Source: Canna indica (lineage: Eukaryota > Streptophyta > Magnoliopsida > Zingiberales > Cannaceae). From it: a DNA stretch of 64,000 bases. The position numbers and the translations under genes are program-made. Positions 12,063-23,713 of this stretch are shown here, one piece after another; the first letter of the stretch is position 1; each line of letters begins with the position of its first letter. The stretch is from the NCBI GenBank assembly GCA_034359265.1, contig CP136890.1, positions 45,792,501 through 45,856,500 on the forward strand, read 5' to 3'. Under the pieces are notes generated by a model, which was given only the letters and a program-made list of their open reading frames with translations, did no database searches and was not told the origin of the DNA.

Positions 12063-12561
12063 ATGGTAGCAATGGACACCAAGCTCATATTGTCGTGGTC
12101 TGCGCCTGCCCCCTCGAACCCTTCGAATCCCCTCGATCCACCATCTCCCTCCTCTTTCAGTCACTCCGCCCTTCCCCGCCCGCTCGTACCCTCTGCTCTC
12201 CATTCCATTCGCCGCTTCTCTGCCAATCCCGTGATGGGTGACTGTATCGTGTAGGAGCTCTTGGCTGAGGTGGAGTGGGAGAAGCAGCTAGCCCGAGAGG
12301 CACGGCGGAAGGATGGCCTCGCCCTCAAGGATGTGGATGAGGAAGAGGACTACTTGGGCGTAACCCCGCTCATCGAAAGGCTCAAGAAGGAGGTAAAAGA
12401 TTTGGAAAATATCGATCAGTACTAGGAACCTACTGACTCCGAGAGTGATGACGACAAGAGATTCTCGCCTGATGAGGTGAAGAAGCAGTTGGATGAGTTT
12501 GAAAAGAAGTGCAAGTGACACTTAGAGTTGCTCTAGAACTTTACTGAGGCTCATATGACAT
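12063..12561 (+). pseudogene. Host pseudogene, acidic protein with transit-like N-terminus
   Basis: One long reading frame from ATG 12063 with several stops. The first 60 residues are rich in Ser, Pro and Ala with few acids, like an organelle transit peptide. An acidic, helical part follows (ELLAEVEWEKQLAREARRKD, then EPTDSESDDD and DEVKKQLDEFEKK). In-frame stops are TAG near 12253 and 12423, TGA near 12516 and TAG near 12531; all could arise by C-to-T change at CAG or CGA codons. The frame ends where a TRIM element inserts at 12562. I do not recognise the family with certainty; it resembles a conserved plant protein of unknown role. Confidence 0.6.
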
Positions 12562-12881
12562 TGTTAGAAAATAGCCTTCGACCTAACTCCACCCAAAAGC
12601 TAGATCATAGGGGGAGGATTGTCCAATCTATTTAAAGACTATCTAGACCACAACCTCAAGTGGGACTTTAATACACCCCCCTCACGCCTAGGATCCACAT
12701 CTGGAGCGTGAAGTTCTGCAGGTGGCCCACTCTCAACCATAGGTTTGGCTCTGATACCATGTTATAAAATAGCCTTGGACCTAACTCCACCCCAAAAGCT
12801 AGCTCATAGGGGGAGGATTGTCCAATCTATTTAAAGGCTATCTAGACCACAATCTCAACCAATGTGAAACTTTAATAGACA
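12562..12881 (-). mobile_element. TRIM-type miniature LTR retrotransposon
   Basis: Two related LTRs (12562-12675, 114 bp; 12760-12881, 122 bp) flank an internal part of only 84 bp. On the minus strand the 5' LTR (12881 to 12760) ends in ACA, and the Met-tRNA site TGGTATCAGAGCC follows without a gap (12759-12747). The 3' LTR is preceded by the purine run GTGAGGGGGG. LTRs start TGT and end ACA. There is no coding capacity, so it needed enzymes from elsewhere. Flanks GACAT and GACAC may be remains of the target duplication but do not fit the LTR ends exactly. It inserted in the exon of the pseudogene at 12063. Confidence 0.8.
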
Positions 12882-13103
12882 CTAGCATTCTCCATTTTTG
12901 CTATGTTATATATACATTGCTATACTTCCTATCACAAATCTTCTTGGGCTTCAAAAGTCAAGCAGGAATGCACATTTGATTTCGAATGATTATTTCTTGC
13001 TTAATTTAAAAATCTAATCTTCTTGAGCGATAGCTAGTTGGAGAAAGAACTACATCCAATGCAATATTGGCACACCATTATACGAATATAATATCTTCTT
13101 CTT

Positions 13104-15460
13104 TTATATTACTAACAGACACGTACAGACATCTACAAGAACAGCTGCCCAAAGAATAGGATGGACGACGAAAGCTATCGCTGAAATGGAAGCTTTAATT
13201 GTCACTGAGAAGATGATGTTGACGATGATCTTGCTTCTTGTCTTCGTCGCCGAATAGATGGCTTTGGGAATCATTCGGATATCGTTCCACATGAGGATTA
13301 TGTGGCTGGTCTCCGTTGCAAAGCCTGATCCCCACATCTGCCATGGCCAATGCAGGTGCGTCATTCATTCCATCTCTGACCATTGCTGTAGATCCTTCTC
13401 TGTTCTTGAGGTTTCCAATTAACTTTACCTTGTGTTCTGGTAGAAGCTCTGTATGAACTTCTACTATGCCTTCATCTAGCTATTGAAAAGAGGAAGTAGT
13501 TTATGTAATATGCACATATATTACCTGTGTTTGTGCATGCCCTACTGCTTCTGAGGTATCTCCAATAAGCATTGTAGTTTTGATGCCTAAATATTTCAAC
13601 TCCTTGATAGCTTCTGCAACTCCAGTCCGGCATGTATCAGAGAGAGCAAATGTTCCAATTGGTGCCATGTCCAAGAACACATATGCATAGGTGACTCCCC
13701 TCCTCAATTCCTCCATGTTTGGAACTGAAAGTTCAGATATAAATTCCTCCATGTAAATAGTTTTTTCTACATTAAGTACTAGTGTTGAATATATAATTGA
13801 GGGCATATAATTTACCTGTTCCACATGAGGCCATTCCTGCCAGTCGTTTGTTCCCAATATAAATACTTCTCCCCTTTATTTCTCCATAGATTACTTCTCC
13901 AAGATAGATTTGGAATTCTTTTACTTCCTCTGGTTTTGGTTCAATGGAGAAAGATCGAGCATACTCAATTAGTGCTGATGTCATTGTATGGCTTGATTTA
14001 CTCTCAATGCTTGAAACCCTATAGAGAGCAAAATTTTGAGTCCAATTCCCAAAATGTTGCAGGTTATATGTCTGTAAACTAGAGTTAGAGAAGAAGCATC
14101 TTTTTTTGTGTAAAAACATATTAAATGATAACTGTAATTTCCATATCACAAGATTAAGTATAATATAGATGCATAACAACCATAATTTATTTTTCTTCTC
14201 TCCCTCTCTCTCTCTATATTCATATTTATCACGGGCATTCTCTTTAAAATAATGAGTAATTAGGACAATAATTTTGTTCCTCTTGAATAAGAGGAAATTA
14301 TTGTTAAAACACGAGTATAAATTCTGCCATCTCGTAATAGCTTATGGTTTTTGAATAAGTAGTTACCTAGTAAAAAAAGCATACTACCAAAGCACAGATC
14401 AAGAATTTGAAACATGATCTTATTCTTCTTATTATTCTACTTAATTTGCACATATGTTAGTCTTCTACCTGGTTTCTTTAATATAGTCATGTTCTTTTAT
14501 AATTTGATGTGCTGACCAAGCTTATATAAACTGGGTTGCCCTTGAGGAGCATGTTAAAATTATTAGTCTAAATTGGTTTTATTCCTAATACCTTTAAGTA
14601 TTTGGGGTAAGTGGTCACCTAAAATTAAATTTTAACACTTATATTGGTTTGATACAAAAGAATAATTGATGATTATCTTAGTTATTTCCTTGTCTACTTT
14701 CTATCATTCTTCTATCTCATCTTGTATGCACATAGATCAACTGTACGCAATTGCTTGCAAATTCTACTTCTTCTTACTCTTACGAGTAAAGAAGTGAATG
14801 CAGGTCGACAAGTCTGCTCAAAGATTGGAACTCCACAAGAGTGAATTCCTCTCTTGTTATTGTTCTTGTCTTGTCAAATGCCACAACTCTACATTGGCCA
14901 AGGCTTCAAGAACATGCCCTCCTTTTATGAGGAGTCCGATCATGGCTGCCTTCAGTAGTGCACAAAAAATTTCAACATGTGTTGACAAAACCAGTGAACA
15001 AGGGCATGCATTCACAAGAAAGACCAGTGCCAATTGGAACCAGCTCTTTCTATTGTTGATTCTTATTAGCAAAGGAATGGATGCAACTCCTGCTGCTGCA
15101 ATCACTACAGTTGCATAATGGAAGTGTGAAGATGAGGAAGAAATATTTGATAATTCATCGGTGGTGTGTTATTTTTCTTGCAATTATTTTAACTGAATGG
15201 GTTAGAGCAGGTTTGATAAGTTTGTAAATGCTTTCATGTAAAAATGACAACCATCTAATATGAAATATGATTAGATGATCATCCAGATTGACTTATTTAG
15301 TAAAAAGAAGAGACCTAGTGACCAGGTGTGTAGTACTTTGTGCAGGAATCTATCAATCTCTATGTCCTTGACCTACTATATTGTGCTTCTTCCACCAATC
15401 TTGCCATTTTGGCAAATGCAGAGTTCTCTCCTAAAGAGCAGTTGATCTGACAGTAATATA
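13104..15460 (-). pseudogene. Heavy-metal P1B-ATPase pseudogene (HMA2/3/4-like)
   Basis: Exon pieces in order on the minus strand: 15460-15311 (FAKMARLVEEAQ ... KYYTPGH, with stop TAG at 15362-15360); 15105-14797 (membrane segment with the metal motif CPC at 15006-14998, then the phosphorylation loop); about 14050-13816 ([18 protein letters not shown], nucleotide domain); about 13740-13530 (FALSDTCRTGVAEAIKELK); and 13455-13104 (hinge and last membrane helices). HMA2/3/4 proteins pump Zn and Cd across membranes. Here the phosphorylation loop reads DKTRT instead of DKTGT (14875-14861), the hinge reads RDGMNDAP instead of GDGMNDAP, and frameshifts lie near 14880 and 13340. The N-terminal metal-binding domain and Cys-rich tail are missing. 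Dead copy; no functional paralogue is in the window. Confidence 0.88.
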
Positions 15461-15569
15461 ACCTGAAAGGCCTCTTAGAAATTATCATCGTTGTCCTCAT
15501 CATCATCATCAGGAATTTTTATTCCCTTCAATAGCTTGAAAGGCCTCTTATAAATCACTGAAAGAGGTA

Positions 15570-15775
15570 TTTGCCAAAGTTTTTATTCCCTACCATATCA
15601 GTTAGTTACACAATTCAAGGTAGATAAGGCAATTTCTACAATTGAAATGCTAGCATTACACATCTAAAGTTTTTATTCCCTTCAACATCAGCTACTTACA
15701 CAACTCAAACAGTAAGAGATAGGTAGATAAGGCAATTTCCACAAGTGAAATGCAAGCACTACAGTGCATCTAAAG
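15570..15775. repeat. Two-copy direct repeat of about 95 bp
   Basis: AAAGTTTTTATTCCCT...CAACATCAG/CATATCAG...GATAAGGCAATTTC...ACATCT occurs at about 15575 and again at about 15667, with small differences. This is AT-rich intergenic DNA between the ATPase pseudogene and the gypsy LTR. No gene seen. Confidence 0.6.
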
Positions 15776-15789
15776 GGGCAAGTGAATGA

Positions 15790-16995
15790 TCACTTATATT
15801 CAAGGGTTTGGAGTGTTGAGACGCTTCATAATGAGGACACCCCTAGGACACCGTAGGAGAATCTTGACTTAGGTCTTGATGCGTCATATCCTTGGGAATG
15901 GCAGAGCGGCTCAATTAGGAGCCGGGTTACCGGCTATGCCCGAGTGGTTGGATGCCAAATTCCCAACCTGCAGGATAAGTTCGGATGACCTTTCCCAATT
16001 ATCCTAGTATGTGTGGTTGCCTTCGGCATGGTAGGGCTTCGGCCTGATGCACTTCTCTAGTATGTATGGTTGCCTTCGGCATGGTAGGGCTTCGGCCTGA
16101 TGCAGTTCTCTAGTATGTGTGGTTGCCTTCAGCATGGTAGGGCTTCGGCCCGATGCACTTCTTTTGTGGGTGATGTTGCCTTCGGCATGGTAGGGCTTCG
16201 GCTCGATGCACCTCTTTTTGTTGGTGATGTTGCCTTCGGCATGGTAGGGCTTTGACCTGATGCATCTCTTTTTGTTGGTGATGTTGCCTTCAGGCATGGT
16301 AGGGTCTCGGCCCGATGAACCTCTTTTTGTTGGTGATGTTGCCTTCGGGCATGGTAGGGCTTCGGCCCGATGCACCTCTTTGGAGAGTTAGATGTCGTGG
16401 GCATGGGTGGCCTGTTGGCTTGGTAGCTAGTCACATCTTTGTGACATTGCCTCTGTAGAGATAGATATATTCTTGTTATCTTTGTGATGTTAATTTGTGG
16501 GGGTTGGTAAAACTGCTCACTGAGTTCTTTGAACTCACCCGTTGTTGTTTTATTTTGTTTTCTTTTGTAGAGCCTGACCGGTGAGGTGGGCTGGAGCACT
16601 TGGCGCAACTGGAGGGCAGAGGAGCCACATGATCTCATAGCAGTCCTAGTTAGGGATTGTAGTCGAGTCTGTAGTAGGTTATCATGCACTTTTGTTTTGG
16701 TATTTGGAGTTGTAGTCCCGTGGTTCTTTTAGAAAATAAAACTGAATAAAATGAATTTAAAACTTCAAATACCAAAACAAAAGTGCAGAACTATTGCTCT
16801 TCGATTTATTTCCGCACTTGAGATATGTATTTAAAACCTTGGTGTTTTGAAATGAAAATGTGTTTTGGTTCTTTTATTATTAAAAGTTGTTATTTACTTT
16901 GTTGTTTATGATGTTGGCATGTACATGAGTTAGACTGCGGGGTATAGGCACGTATACCATGGCCGATCACGTGACCCTACATTTGGGGTGTGACA
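15790..16995 (+). repeat. Solo or partial Ty3/gypsy LTR
   Basis: It ends GGGGTGTGACA at 16995, and upstream has the family signature CTCACTGAGTTCTTTGAACTCAC...TTGTAGAGCCTGACC...GTGAGGTGGG (16525-16590), also found at 47510, 56730 and 60780. No primer-binding site follows the end, which suggests a solo or truncated LTR. A 53-bp minisatellite lies inside. The left edge is uncertain. Confidence 0.65.
16005..16377. repeat. 53-bp minisatellite, 7 copies
   Basis: Seven head-to-tail units share the core TTGCCTTCGGCATGGTAGGG followed by TTCGGCCYGATGCAC. Units 1-3 begin CTAGTATGTGTGG and units 5-7 begin TTTTTGTTGGTGATG, with unit 4 in between, so the array has two sub-types. Long open frames on the minus strand here arise only because the unit lacks stops and should not be taken as genes. 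Confidence 0.85.
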
Positions 16996-17340
16996 CTATA
17001 GTAATAGTGGGTACCTCATTGTCCTTTATCATGAAACAAAGGTTTTCATTCGCCCTTGAGCTTTCTTTCCCACTTGAAGGTGATGATGACTCAGTTTCAT
17101 CCCAAGTGGCCATTAGTGCTTTCTTCTTCATCCTTCTTTTATCTTTCTTTGAGGATGATGGAGAGGTGAGCTTGGACTTAGGACAATCGCTCTCCAAGTG
17201 TCTGAGCTTGTTGCATTTGAAGCAATGTGTCTATCTTTGCCCTTCTTCTTCTCGAGAGGCTTTCCCATTAGTTCCATCAACATCCTTCCGGGGTGAATCA
17301 TATCTTCTTGATACTCGCATTCTTCATTCTCCAATGATGA
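16996..17340 (-). pseudogene. Copia gag C-terminal fragment
   Basis: Minus-strand reading gives a Lys/Glu/Ser-rich segment with DCPKSKLTSPSSSKKDKRR and KKALMATWDETESS, a pattern found after the zinc knuckle in plant copia gag proteins. Only a fragment remains, in two frames, with no protease or LTR next to it. It abuts the gypsy LTR end at 16995. Confidence 0.55.
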
Positions 17341-17610
17341 TGACGAGGTCCTATCACCAAATGTATATATTACTCACGCAGTATCAAGTCCCAAAATCCA
17401 ATCGCTGAGTCGGGACCAACTTGCCAAGTCGGTACGCTTCTCGGCTCGGCCATCGCTCATCCACAAGCACAACCACAATCAATATCCATGCACAGTACGC
17501 ACAAGTACATAAAGAATATTTTCTACCGACAACTGGGGTACGCGTCTACGCACCCCAACTCGACCCTCTCTTGGGTCTAACCTCTTGGCTCTATGTTTCA
17601 TCACCCAATT

Positions 17611-18800
17611 TACTGCCACTGTCGCTCAGTGCAGCATTGGGAGCCTCCATTACACTATCACAGAAAAGAGAAAGTTCCCTGTCACATAATAAATTTTTAA
17701 CATAAGCTTTTAAAGTTACTAACCGCATGGTGCGATGAGTGCAGGAGTGGTCGTCCAATCTCGTAGCATAACTATACCCTATGTCGGCACGCTAGCAAAT
17801 GCCTCATACAGTACCCAACACTAAGTTATAGACAAGACCTAACCTAGTGCTCTAATACCAACTTTGTCACACCCCGACTGAGGGTAGTGTGACCGGCCAG
17901 GGCCCACATCTTGCCCTGTAGCCTACCGTCTACACTGACATCAAGAAACCAAAACATATCGACTGAAGAAACTTAACATACTTTATAAAAAGTTTGCAAG
18001 TCACAATGTATAAGTTTTTCAAAACAAGAAGAAACATCAACGTCAAATCCAAATGGTCAAATATCAAGTCTTACAATTCTTTTCAATTACAACCGTCACT
18101 GCAGAAATAAAACCAACATAACTAGGACTAGTCTAAGACTCATGGACGCCGCTACGAGATATGGCACCGCCTCTGCCCTCCAGCTGCACCATGTCGACAC
18201 CAAGCTACTGCCACTGTCGCTCAGTGCAGCATTGGGAGCCTCCATTACACTATCACAGAAAAGAGAAAGTTCCCTGTCACATAATAAATTTTTAACATAA
18301 GCTTTTAATGTTACTAACCGCATGGTGCGATGAGTGCAGGAGTGGTCGTCCAATCTCGTAGCATAACTATACCCTATGTCGGCACGCTAGCAAATGCCTC
18401 ATACAGTACCCAATACTAAGTTATAGACAAGACCTAACCTAGTGCTCTAATACCAACTTTGTCACACCCCGACTGAGGGTAGTGTGACCGGCCAGGGCCC
18501 ACATCTTGCCCTGTAGCCTACCGTCTACACTGACATCAAGAAACCAAAACATATCGACTGAAGAAACTTAACATACTTTATAAAAAGTTTGCAAGTCACA
18601 ATGTATGTTTTTCAAAACAAGAAGAAACATCAACGTCAAATCCAAATGGTCAAATATCAAGTCTTACAATTCTTTTCAATTACAACCGTCACTGCAGAAA
18701 TAAAACCAACATAACTAGGACTAGTCTAAGACTCATGGACGCCGCTACGAGATATGGCACCGCCTCTGCCCTCCAGCTGCACCATGTCGACACCAAGCTA
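17611..18800 (-). repeat. 595-bp tandem duplication of gypsy LTR end, primer site and gag leader
   Basis: Copy 1 is 17611-18205 and copy 2 is 18206 to about 18800. Each contains, on the minus strand, the LTR end (…GTGTGACA, ending at 17865 and 18460), AAG, the Met-tRNA primer site TGGTATTAGAGCAC, and the gag leader with start MEAPNAALSDSGS. The same leader motif (MEARNAALSGRGS) occurs at 57375. I see only about two substitutions and one 3-bp gap between copies, so the duplication is recent relative to the element. Confidence 0.88.
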
Positions 18801-19605
18801 CTGCTCATGCTCTGCAAAAATAGAAATAAACTATGAGTCCACTTGGGACTCAGTGAGTGGCTCAATTGAACCTCCACTTAAGCCTCAGTCATGGATATGT
18901 ATATATTACAAGGCAATAAAGGAATATACAAGGAGGTAAGGTGTGTTTCAAATGCAACTACCGACCCTCAACGGATCCATGAGTATCCATTGTACATGAT
19001 AACCTGCCACCTTGGCTTAACACGCCTCTAGCATCCGGCCCTTGGGCCTACTCATAGCAATACATATCCCGGCTACAGTAGTCCCTAACATATCAGGTAG
19101 TATCATACTGGCCATCAGCCACGTCATCTCAAGAAGCAAGCAAACAATCCCAGGCCGTCGACTAGGATGGCCACTAGTCTCCGGACACCGTCTGGGGCAA
19201 GGATAGCTAGTCCCACCCAACTGGGGTCTGGCACCTAGCGGGCCCGCTGGCGTACCTCTAAACCCAACTGGCCGAGCTGAGCATTGGTCATTTCCGACCT
19301 CCTCGCTCCTCGGCGGACCATCTCAAGCACAGTACACATTCAATATCCTAGGGTTTCCATATATATATATATACCTCGAGCCTTTGCCCGTATCTAGCCA
19401 TGTCCGGCTACCGGGACAACAATTCATGCTGCCCCTTTTAGTATATGTGCACCTACAATCTCTAAGTTTTCAAAAATATACAAGCAGTCGTAGAAGTGTT
19501 ATCGTCTCATATCTAAGTTTTCATAAATGTGCTATGAACATCTAGTGGCACCTTACATGTTAACTAGCCTTCTACACTGTCTTAGGTGAGAATTTCCATG
19601 AGTCA
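18461..19605 (-). repeat. Ty3/gypsy LTR (body of the duplicated junction element)
   Basis: To the right of the second primer site the minus-strand LTR continues through TCCACTTGGGACTCAGTGAG, GCCCACTAGTCTCCGG-like and CTAGTCCCACCCAACT blocks, which mirror the plus-strand LTRs at 47067-47660 and 56290-56800 (AGTTGGGTGGGACTAGCTATCC). Contains a short TATATATATATA run at about 19362. No coding sequence. Confidence 0.6.
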
Positions 19606-19609
19606 ACCT

Positions 19610-19800
19610 TGGAATACCAACCTACTTGAGAGTTGGAGCCTTTTAGTCTGGTTCGGTGTCTCTCCTTGTCTAGTTCAATTGCACGGGGGGGCCTGCAAAA
19701 GACACTCTTTGGCTCAAGTCTGTGGGACTCCAAGGTGGTGTATTGGAAATTATAATTAAGATTACTTGAGGTGCACCGTGTCTATATTTATTGCATGTGT
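19610..19800 (-). repeat. Second Tat-type LTR fragment
   Basis: Shares TCTGGTTCGGTGTCTCTCC, GCAAAAGACACTC and GAGGTGCACCGTGTCTATAT with 11401-11575. No gag beside it. The stretch to 20020 (repeated GCTCATAATGGC...) shows no gene. Confidence 0.55.
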
Positions 19801-20019
19801 AGATGATGATGCCGCCTGAAAGTCTCGCGGTGATGTTGCCCAGAATGGGACGAGCTCGATCCCGGAGATAGCGAGCTCATAATGGCATATCTCTCCTAAT
19901 AGCAGGCTCATAATGGCGTATCCTTGTAGGGCAAGCCCAGTTTGCCCATATCTCCCGTATGGCAGGACACACCGTCTGACGACACGATAGCTATGCACCA
20001 TGCGATGCCCACCATGTTG

Positions 20020-22260
20020 TCACACCCTCAAGCTCTGGTTCATGTGACCGGTCAAGAATACCACAAGGCACCCTAAAGCCTAACACATATCATGCAAAAT
20101 ATGGATTCTATTAAGAAAAATCCAAATAAATTCTAACATGCAGGACAACCATGACATAAAGTATCAACTCTCAAGGAGTTTGTACATGAGACCACAATAA
20201 CTACATGACTTAGAAACAACCATGATTAGACCGCCTAAGACTGTGACACAGGGATAGTTCGTCGAGCTTGCACCACCAACACACCAGCAAGACGTACCCG
20301 AGTACCTTCATTCAGAACCTGCACACAAAATCATAGAATAGCGTGAGTTCTCAAAACTCAATGAGTAGCTCAGGCTAAGCACCCGCTAAGCAACATAACA
20401 CAATATATTATAATCAGAAATACAATTAATACATAAGCATCAAGATCTCATGTGACAAGCCAATGAACATATGACAATCATAACATATCATAGAACTTCA
20501 CATATCGGTCACTAGGATGGCCCTCTAGCAACCTTCCGTCTCGGGGCTACACGAGCTAGGAAGGCCCTCTAGCCTCGTTGTCCACTTTGGTTGGGAATAT
20601 TCCTCCAACTAATGCCACTTCGCGTGAGTCATTAGTGTGGCTTTCTGACGAGCTTCCCTGCCCAAAAGTCATACCTCCGGGTCGGGCATTAGCATGATTC
20701 CTTAACATGCTTCCCAGTTTAATGTCATCCTGCACAAGCACAACCATACAATTCAAAATTAAAGTATGCACGCATAACTACAACTAAGTACAAATTTGCA
20801 TGAAAGAGGCATTTCAACGAATGCCTCGCAACTAAGTACACCCAAGTCGCCCCTTTCCCGGACACAATCCAACCAGCTATACACCGTCTCATGTCACACT
20901 AAGCATGCACAAATTTAAATTAATAGAATTCACCGAAATCGACCCCACACAAGTCGTTATTTAAACAAGGGAAAAATTTTGCATTTACACACAATTTCAG
21001 CCGGCAACACAACCTCAAATACGACACAGAACCAACGATTCAAAATCAAAGAAAAGCTCGCTATCGAGCTAAAAGTTTCAGCTAACAAATTCAACCGCTT
21101 AGCATGAAATCAAACATCCGGTAGGCATAGAATTTTTGTGACAACAATCGACGGAAAACACACGTAAAACAACCATTGCAGCCGGTTGCAACATTTCAAC
21201 AATCATGTCGCGGGCCGATAGAATCCCACCGAATAGAATATACAATAATAGTGGCGAAGAAATTTCAGCCAACAAAAATTCAGCAATTAGGCCACCCAAA
21301 CTCGCATCCAAACCCATGGAAACTAAGTACAGTGAAAGCCACATGAATCCCAATGGGTGGGCCTAAAACCTAAACCCTCACATCCATAAATCAAGTGAAA
21401 TCCCAACCAAATAGGAAGAGAAATCAGAAAATTTCAACAACCAATAATAAAAGAATGTGCAAATCTCATTCAATCACGAAAAACTACGAATATATATGCA
21501 CGATCCTATAATACTCGGGCATATCCCTATGGTGGGAGAACCATTAAAAGGTGTCGCCCAGCCACTCACCTCGATTGAAGCCCAACTCGAGTCCTACGAT
21601 TCGATGTGACTCTGACGTTCTCCGGTAAGCTCTCGTAGTCGAATCCTGTTCTCCAAGGTGTTGCCCCTTCCTCCTCAAAACGGACTATCCAAATGAGATC
21701 TCCACCATTCAGATTAAGGAATAAGGAGTCTCGGACATGCTCACCAAAAATGAGTCCAATCAGATCCCCGATGAACTCCTAATCGCTCAGTTGGATGAAA
21801 CTAGACGTTGGAATCTACTAAAGAATACTAGGAATATGGCTTCCATTTTTCCGTCATAATTAAAGTTCATGTCGTCCAAAGACGATCTCCACCGATCAAA
21901 ATGACGAACAAGAAATATACTACTCAGTGACGAATCATAAAACCATCACAATTAAGGCCATACTCACCCAAAATCAATCCAATTAGATCCCTGATGATCT
22001 CCCGATCGCTAAGTTGGATGAAACTAGACGTTGGAATCTGCTAAAGAATACCAAGAATAGGGCTTTCATTTTTCTGTCACAATTATAGTTCCTACCGTCC
22101 AAAGACAATATCCACCGATCAAAATGAAGAACAAGAAATATACTACTCACTGACCAATCACAAAGACAATCTCCACCATCACAATTAAGGCCTTGAGACT
22201 TGCACTCTGCGCTAATCATTTGTATCGTACCTCGATCTCAATCCTATACAATCACAAAAC
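20020..22260 (-). repeat. Probable gypsy LTR, minus strand, no coding
   Basis: It starts on the plus strand with TTGTCACACCCTCAAGC...GTGACCGGTC, which is the reverse of the gypsy LTR end pattern (GACCGGTCAC...GGGTGTGACA) seen at 17865 and 57156. The interior has TATGACC-type tracts and no ORF with family similarity. The right limit is set by the tandem repeat ending near 22200 and is uncertain. Confidence 0.45.
21757..22200. repeat. Two-copy tandem repeat, period about 223 bp
   Basis: TTGGATGAAACTAGACGTTG begins at 21791 and again at 22014. The flanking text (GATCTCCACCGATCAAAATG..., AACAAGAAATATACTACTCA) repeats with it, at roughly 85-90 percent identity by eye. It lies inside the LTR-like stretch. 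Confidence 0.7.
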
Positions 22261-22489
22261 CATCAAAGAAGATCACAGAACAATTTAGATAACATGTTAA
22301 CTTACTAATATAAACAAGGTTAAATGGGCACCAAGTACATAAAGAACATAATTCAAAGGAGAAGGAAGAAGTTGAGCTTGCTCATGTCTTGAGCAACAAC
22401 TTTACACCCACTAGCTAAGGTAACAGACGGTAGAAATGTGAAATAGAAAATATGAGAGAAAAGTGATGAATGAGTAACGCATAGAATTC

Positions 22490-23050
22490 AACATTAGCTG
22501 CACAAGGAGGTCGACCATTAAGCTTAAAAAAATTTTCCCTTGCATGACCTCATTTATAACAATAGCTACACTTGGGCCGATTGCCAAGAAGTACCTCCAC
22601 CTGTCTAAGCACCAACTATACCACCACTAGTTTGATCTTTGACATGAGCCTGAGATGCCAAACCAATAGCATCAATAATAGTAACCAAAGTTGAAGGAAC
22701 ATAAGCCAGACAAAGTAATCTTCGGAGATCATCATGGGAAGGAACGGTAGAATCTACAAGTATCAAGCTATGGTCGAAGAGCAATTAGACCAACTACCAT
22801 AAGAAATTTATAAAGTTGAATATCATTGGTGTAAAGAGACTTGGCCTTAGACCACACAACATAACATGTTTCATAAGCATTATAAAACCTACTTAATTTT
22901 GGATCAATAGAGGCTGATAAAATATTGCACAACAAAACAAACTCTTTTGTCTACAGCATCAACATAAGCAAATGTTTTTCATATCATCAACCACGAAACC
23001 ACAATTTCACGACCCGGCCCAAGAAATATAATTAACACTAACCAACAATT
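22490..23050 (-). pseudogene. Copia-type gag (UBN2-like) remnant
   Basis: On the minus strand a decayed zinc knuckle reads CSYCYK, a stop, then GHARENFFKLNGRPP (about 22590-22510). That pattern matches the knuckle of the common plant copia gag. Upstream (to 23050) the frame is broken by frameshifts. It sits about 640 bp beyond the stop codon of the EBS-like gene and is not part of it. Confidence 0.5.
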
Positions 23051-23686
23051 TTTCAGTAGTGATTTGAGGCATAGGAGCATTTTTTGTGAAAAGTATTTTA
23101 TTCACTTAGAATAGATATATACAAATGCTATAAAAGACTAACCAGCTAACTAAGCAATGTGAGACTATATACTAGTACTAACTTCCTAATCTAACAAATA
23201 CAATTAAGAATGAGACCATTATTCAATACAACTAACCATCCAGCTAAAACAATAAACAAACTCGTGTAACCGCTCAATTGTTCCCCAAATAGACTACAAC
23301 AATCTCACATAAGATCGAGGTATCAATGCAAGCACCACTGGCACATATAATACACATATCATAGAGTAATTTTAAGTGATGCACTCTCACTGACATTATT
23401 AGCCTCTCAATTCTATTATCAGAGCGTCACATCAAACTAAACTTCTTGCTTTTTTTCCCGTAACAAGGTAGCTAGGTGTATCCAACCAAAGGGGCAGAGC
23501 ACTAATATAATTTGAGTACAAGCATTACCACGTTAAACATCAACAAGTTTGATAAGTTCAAAAACCTGACAATAGTTTCTTAAGCAGTCCATAATCTGCA
23601 CTGTACAATTTCAAGACACCAAGACAGACAATTATCCTTCCATAAAATGAATACATCCTCAGAAGCCAGACATACAGCATGAGCAG
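23051..23686 (-). other. 3' flank and probable 3' UTR of the EBS-like gene
   Basis: Downstream of the stop codon (23689-23687) the minus strand runs into AT-rich DNA. No coding similarity is seen. The poly(A) site cannot be fixed from sequence alone. Confidence 0.4.
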
Positions 23687-23713
23687 TCACCTCCTCCGCC
23701 TCTTGGGTTCAGC
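23687..23713 (-). CDS. EBS: EBS-like exon 5 (basic C-terminus)
   Basis: Acceptor ATTGCAG|GCTGAA; 27 nt code AEPKRRRR and TGA. A basic tail of this kind closes EBS proteins. The phase matches exon 4 exactly (624 nt before it). Because the exon is so short its recognition rests on phase, acceptor and family tail. Confidence 0.88.
   Translation of the reverse strand, partial: AEPKRRRR

Noticed and set aside
16004..16689. Long minus-strand open frames rich in repeated ALPC/KPYHA words
   Set aside because: They come from translating the 53-bp minisatellite, whose unit lacks stops; frame and sequence shift with the units, and no family matches.
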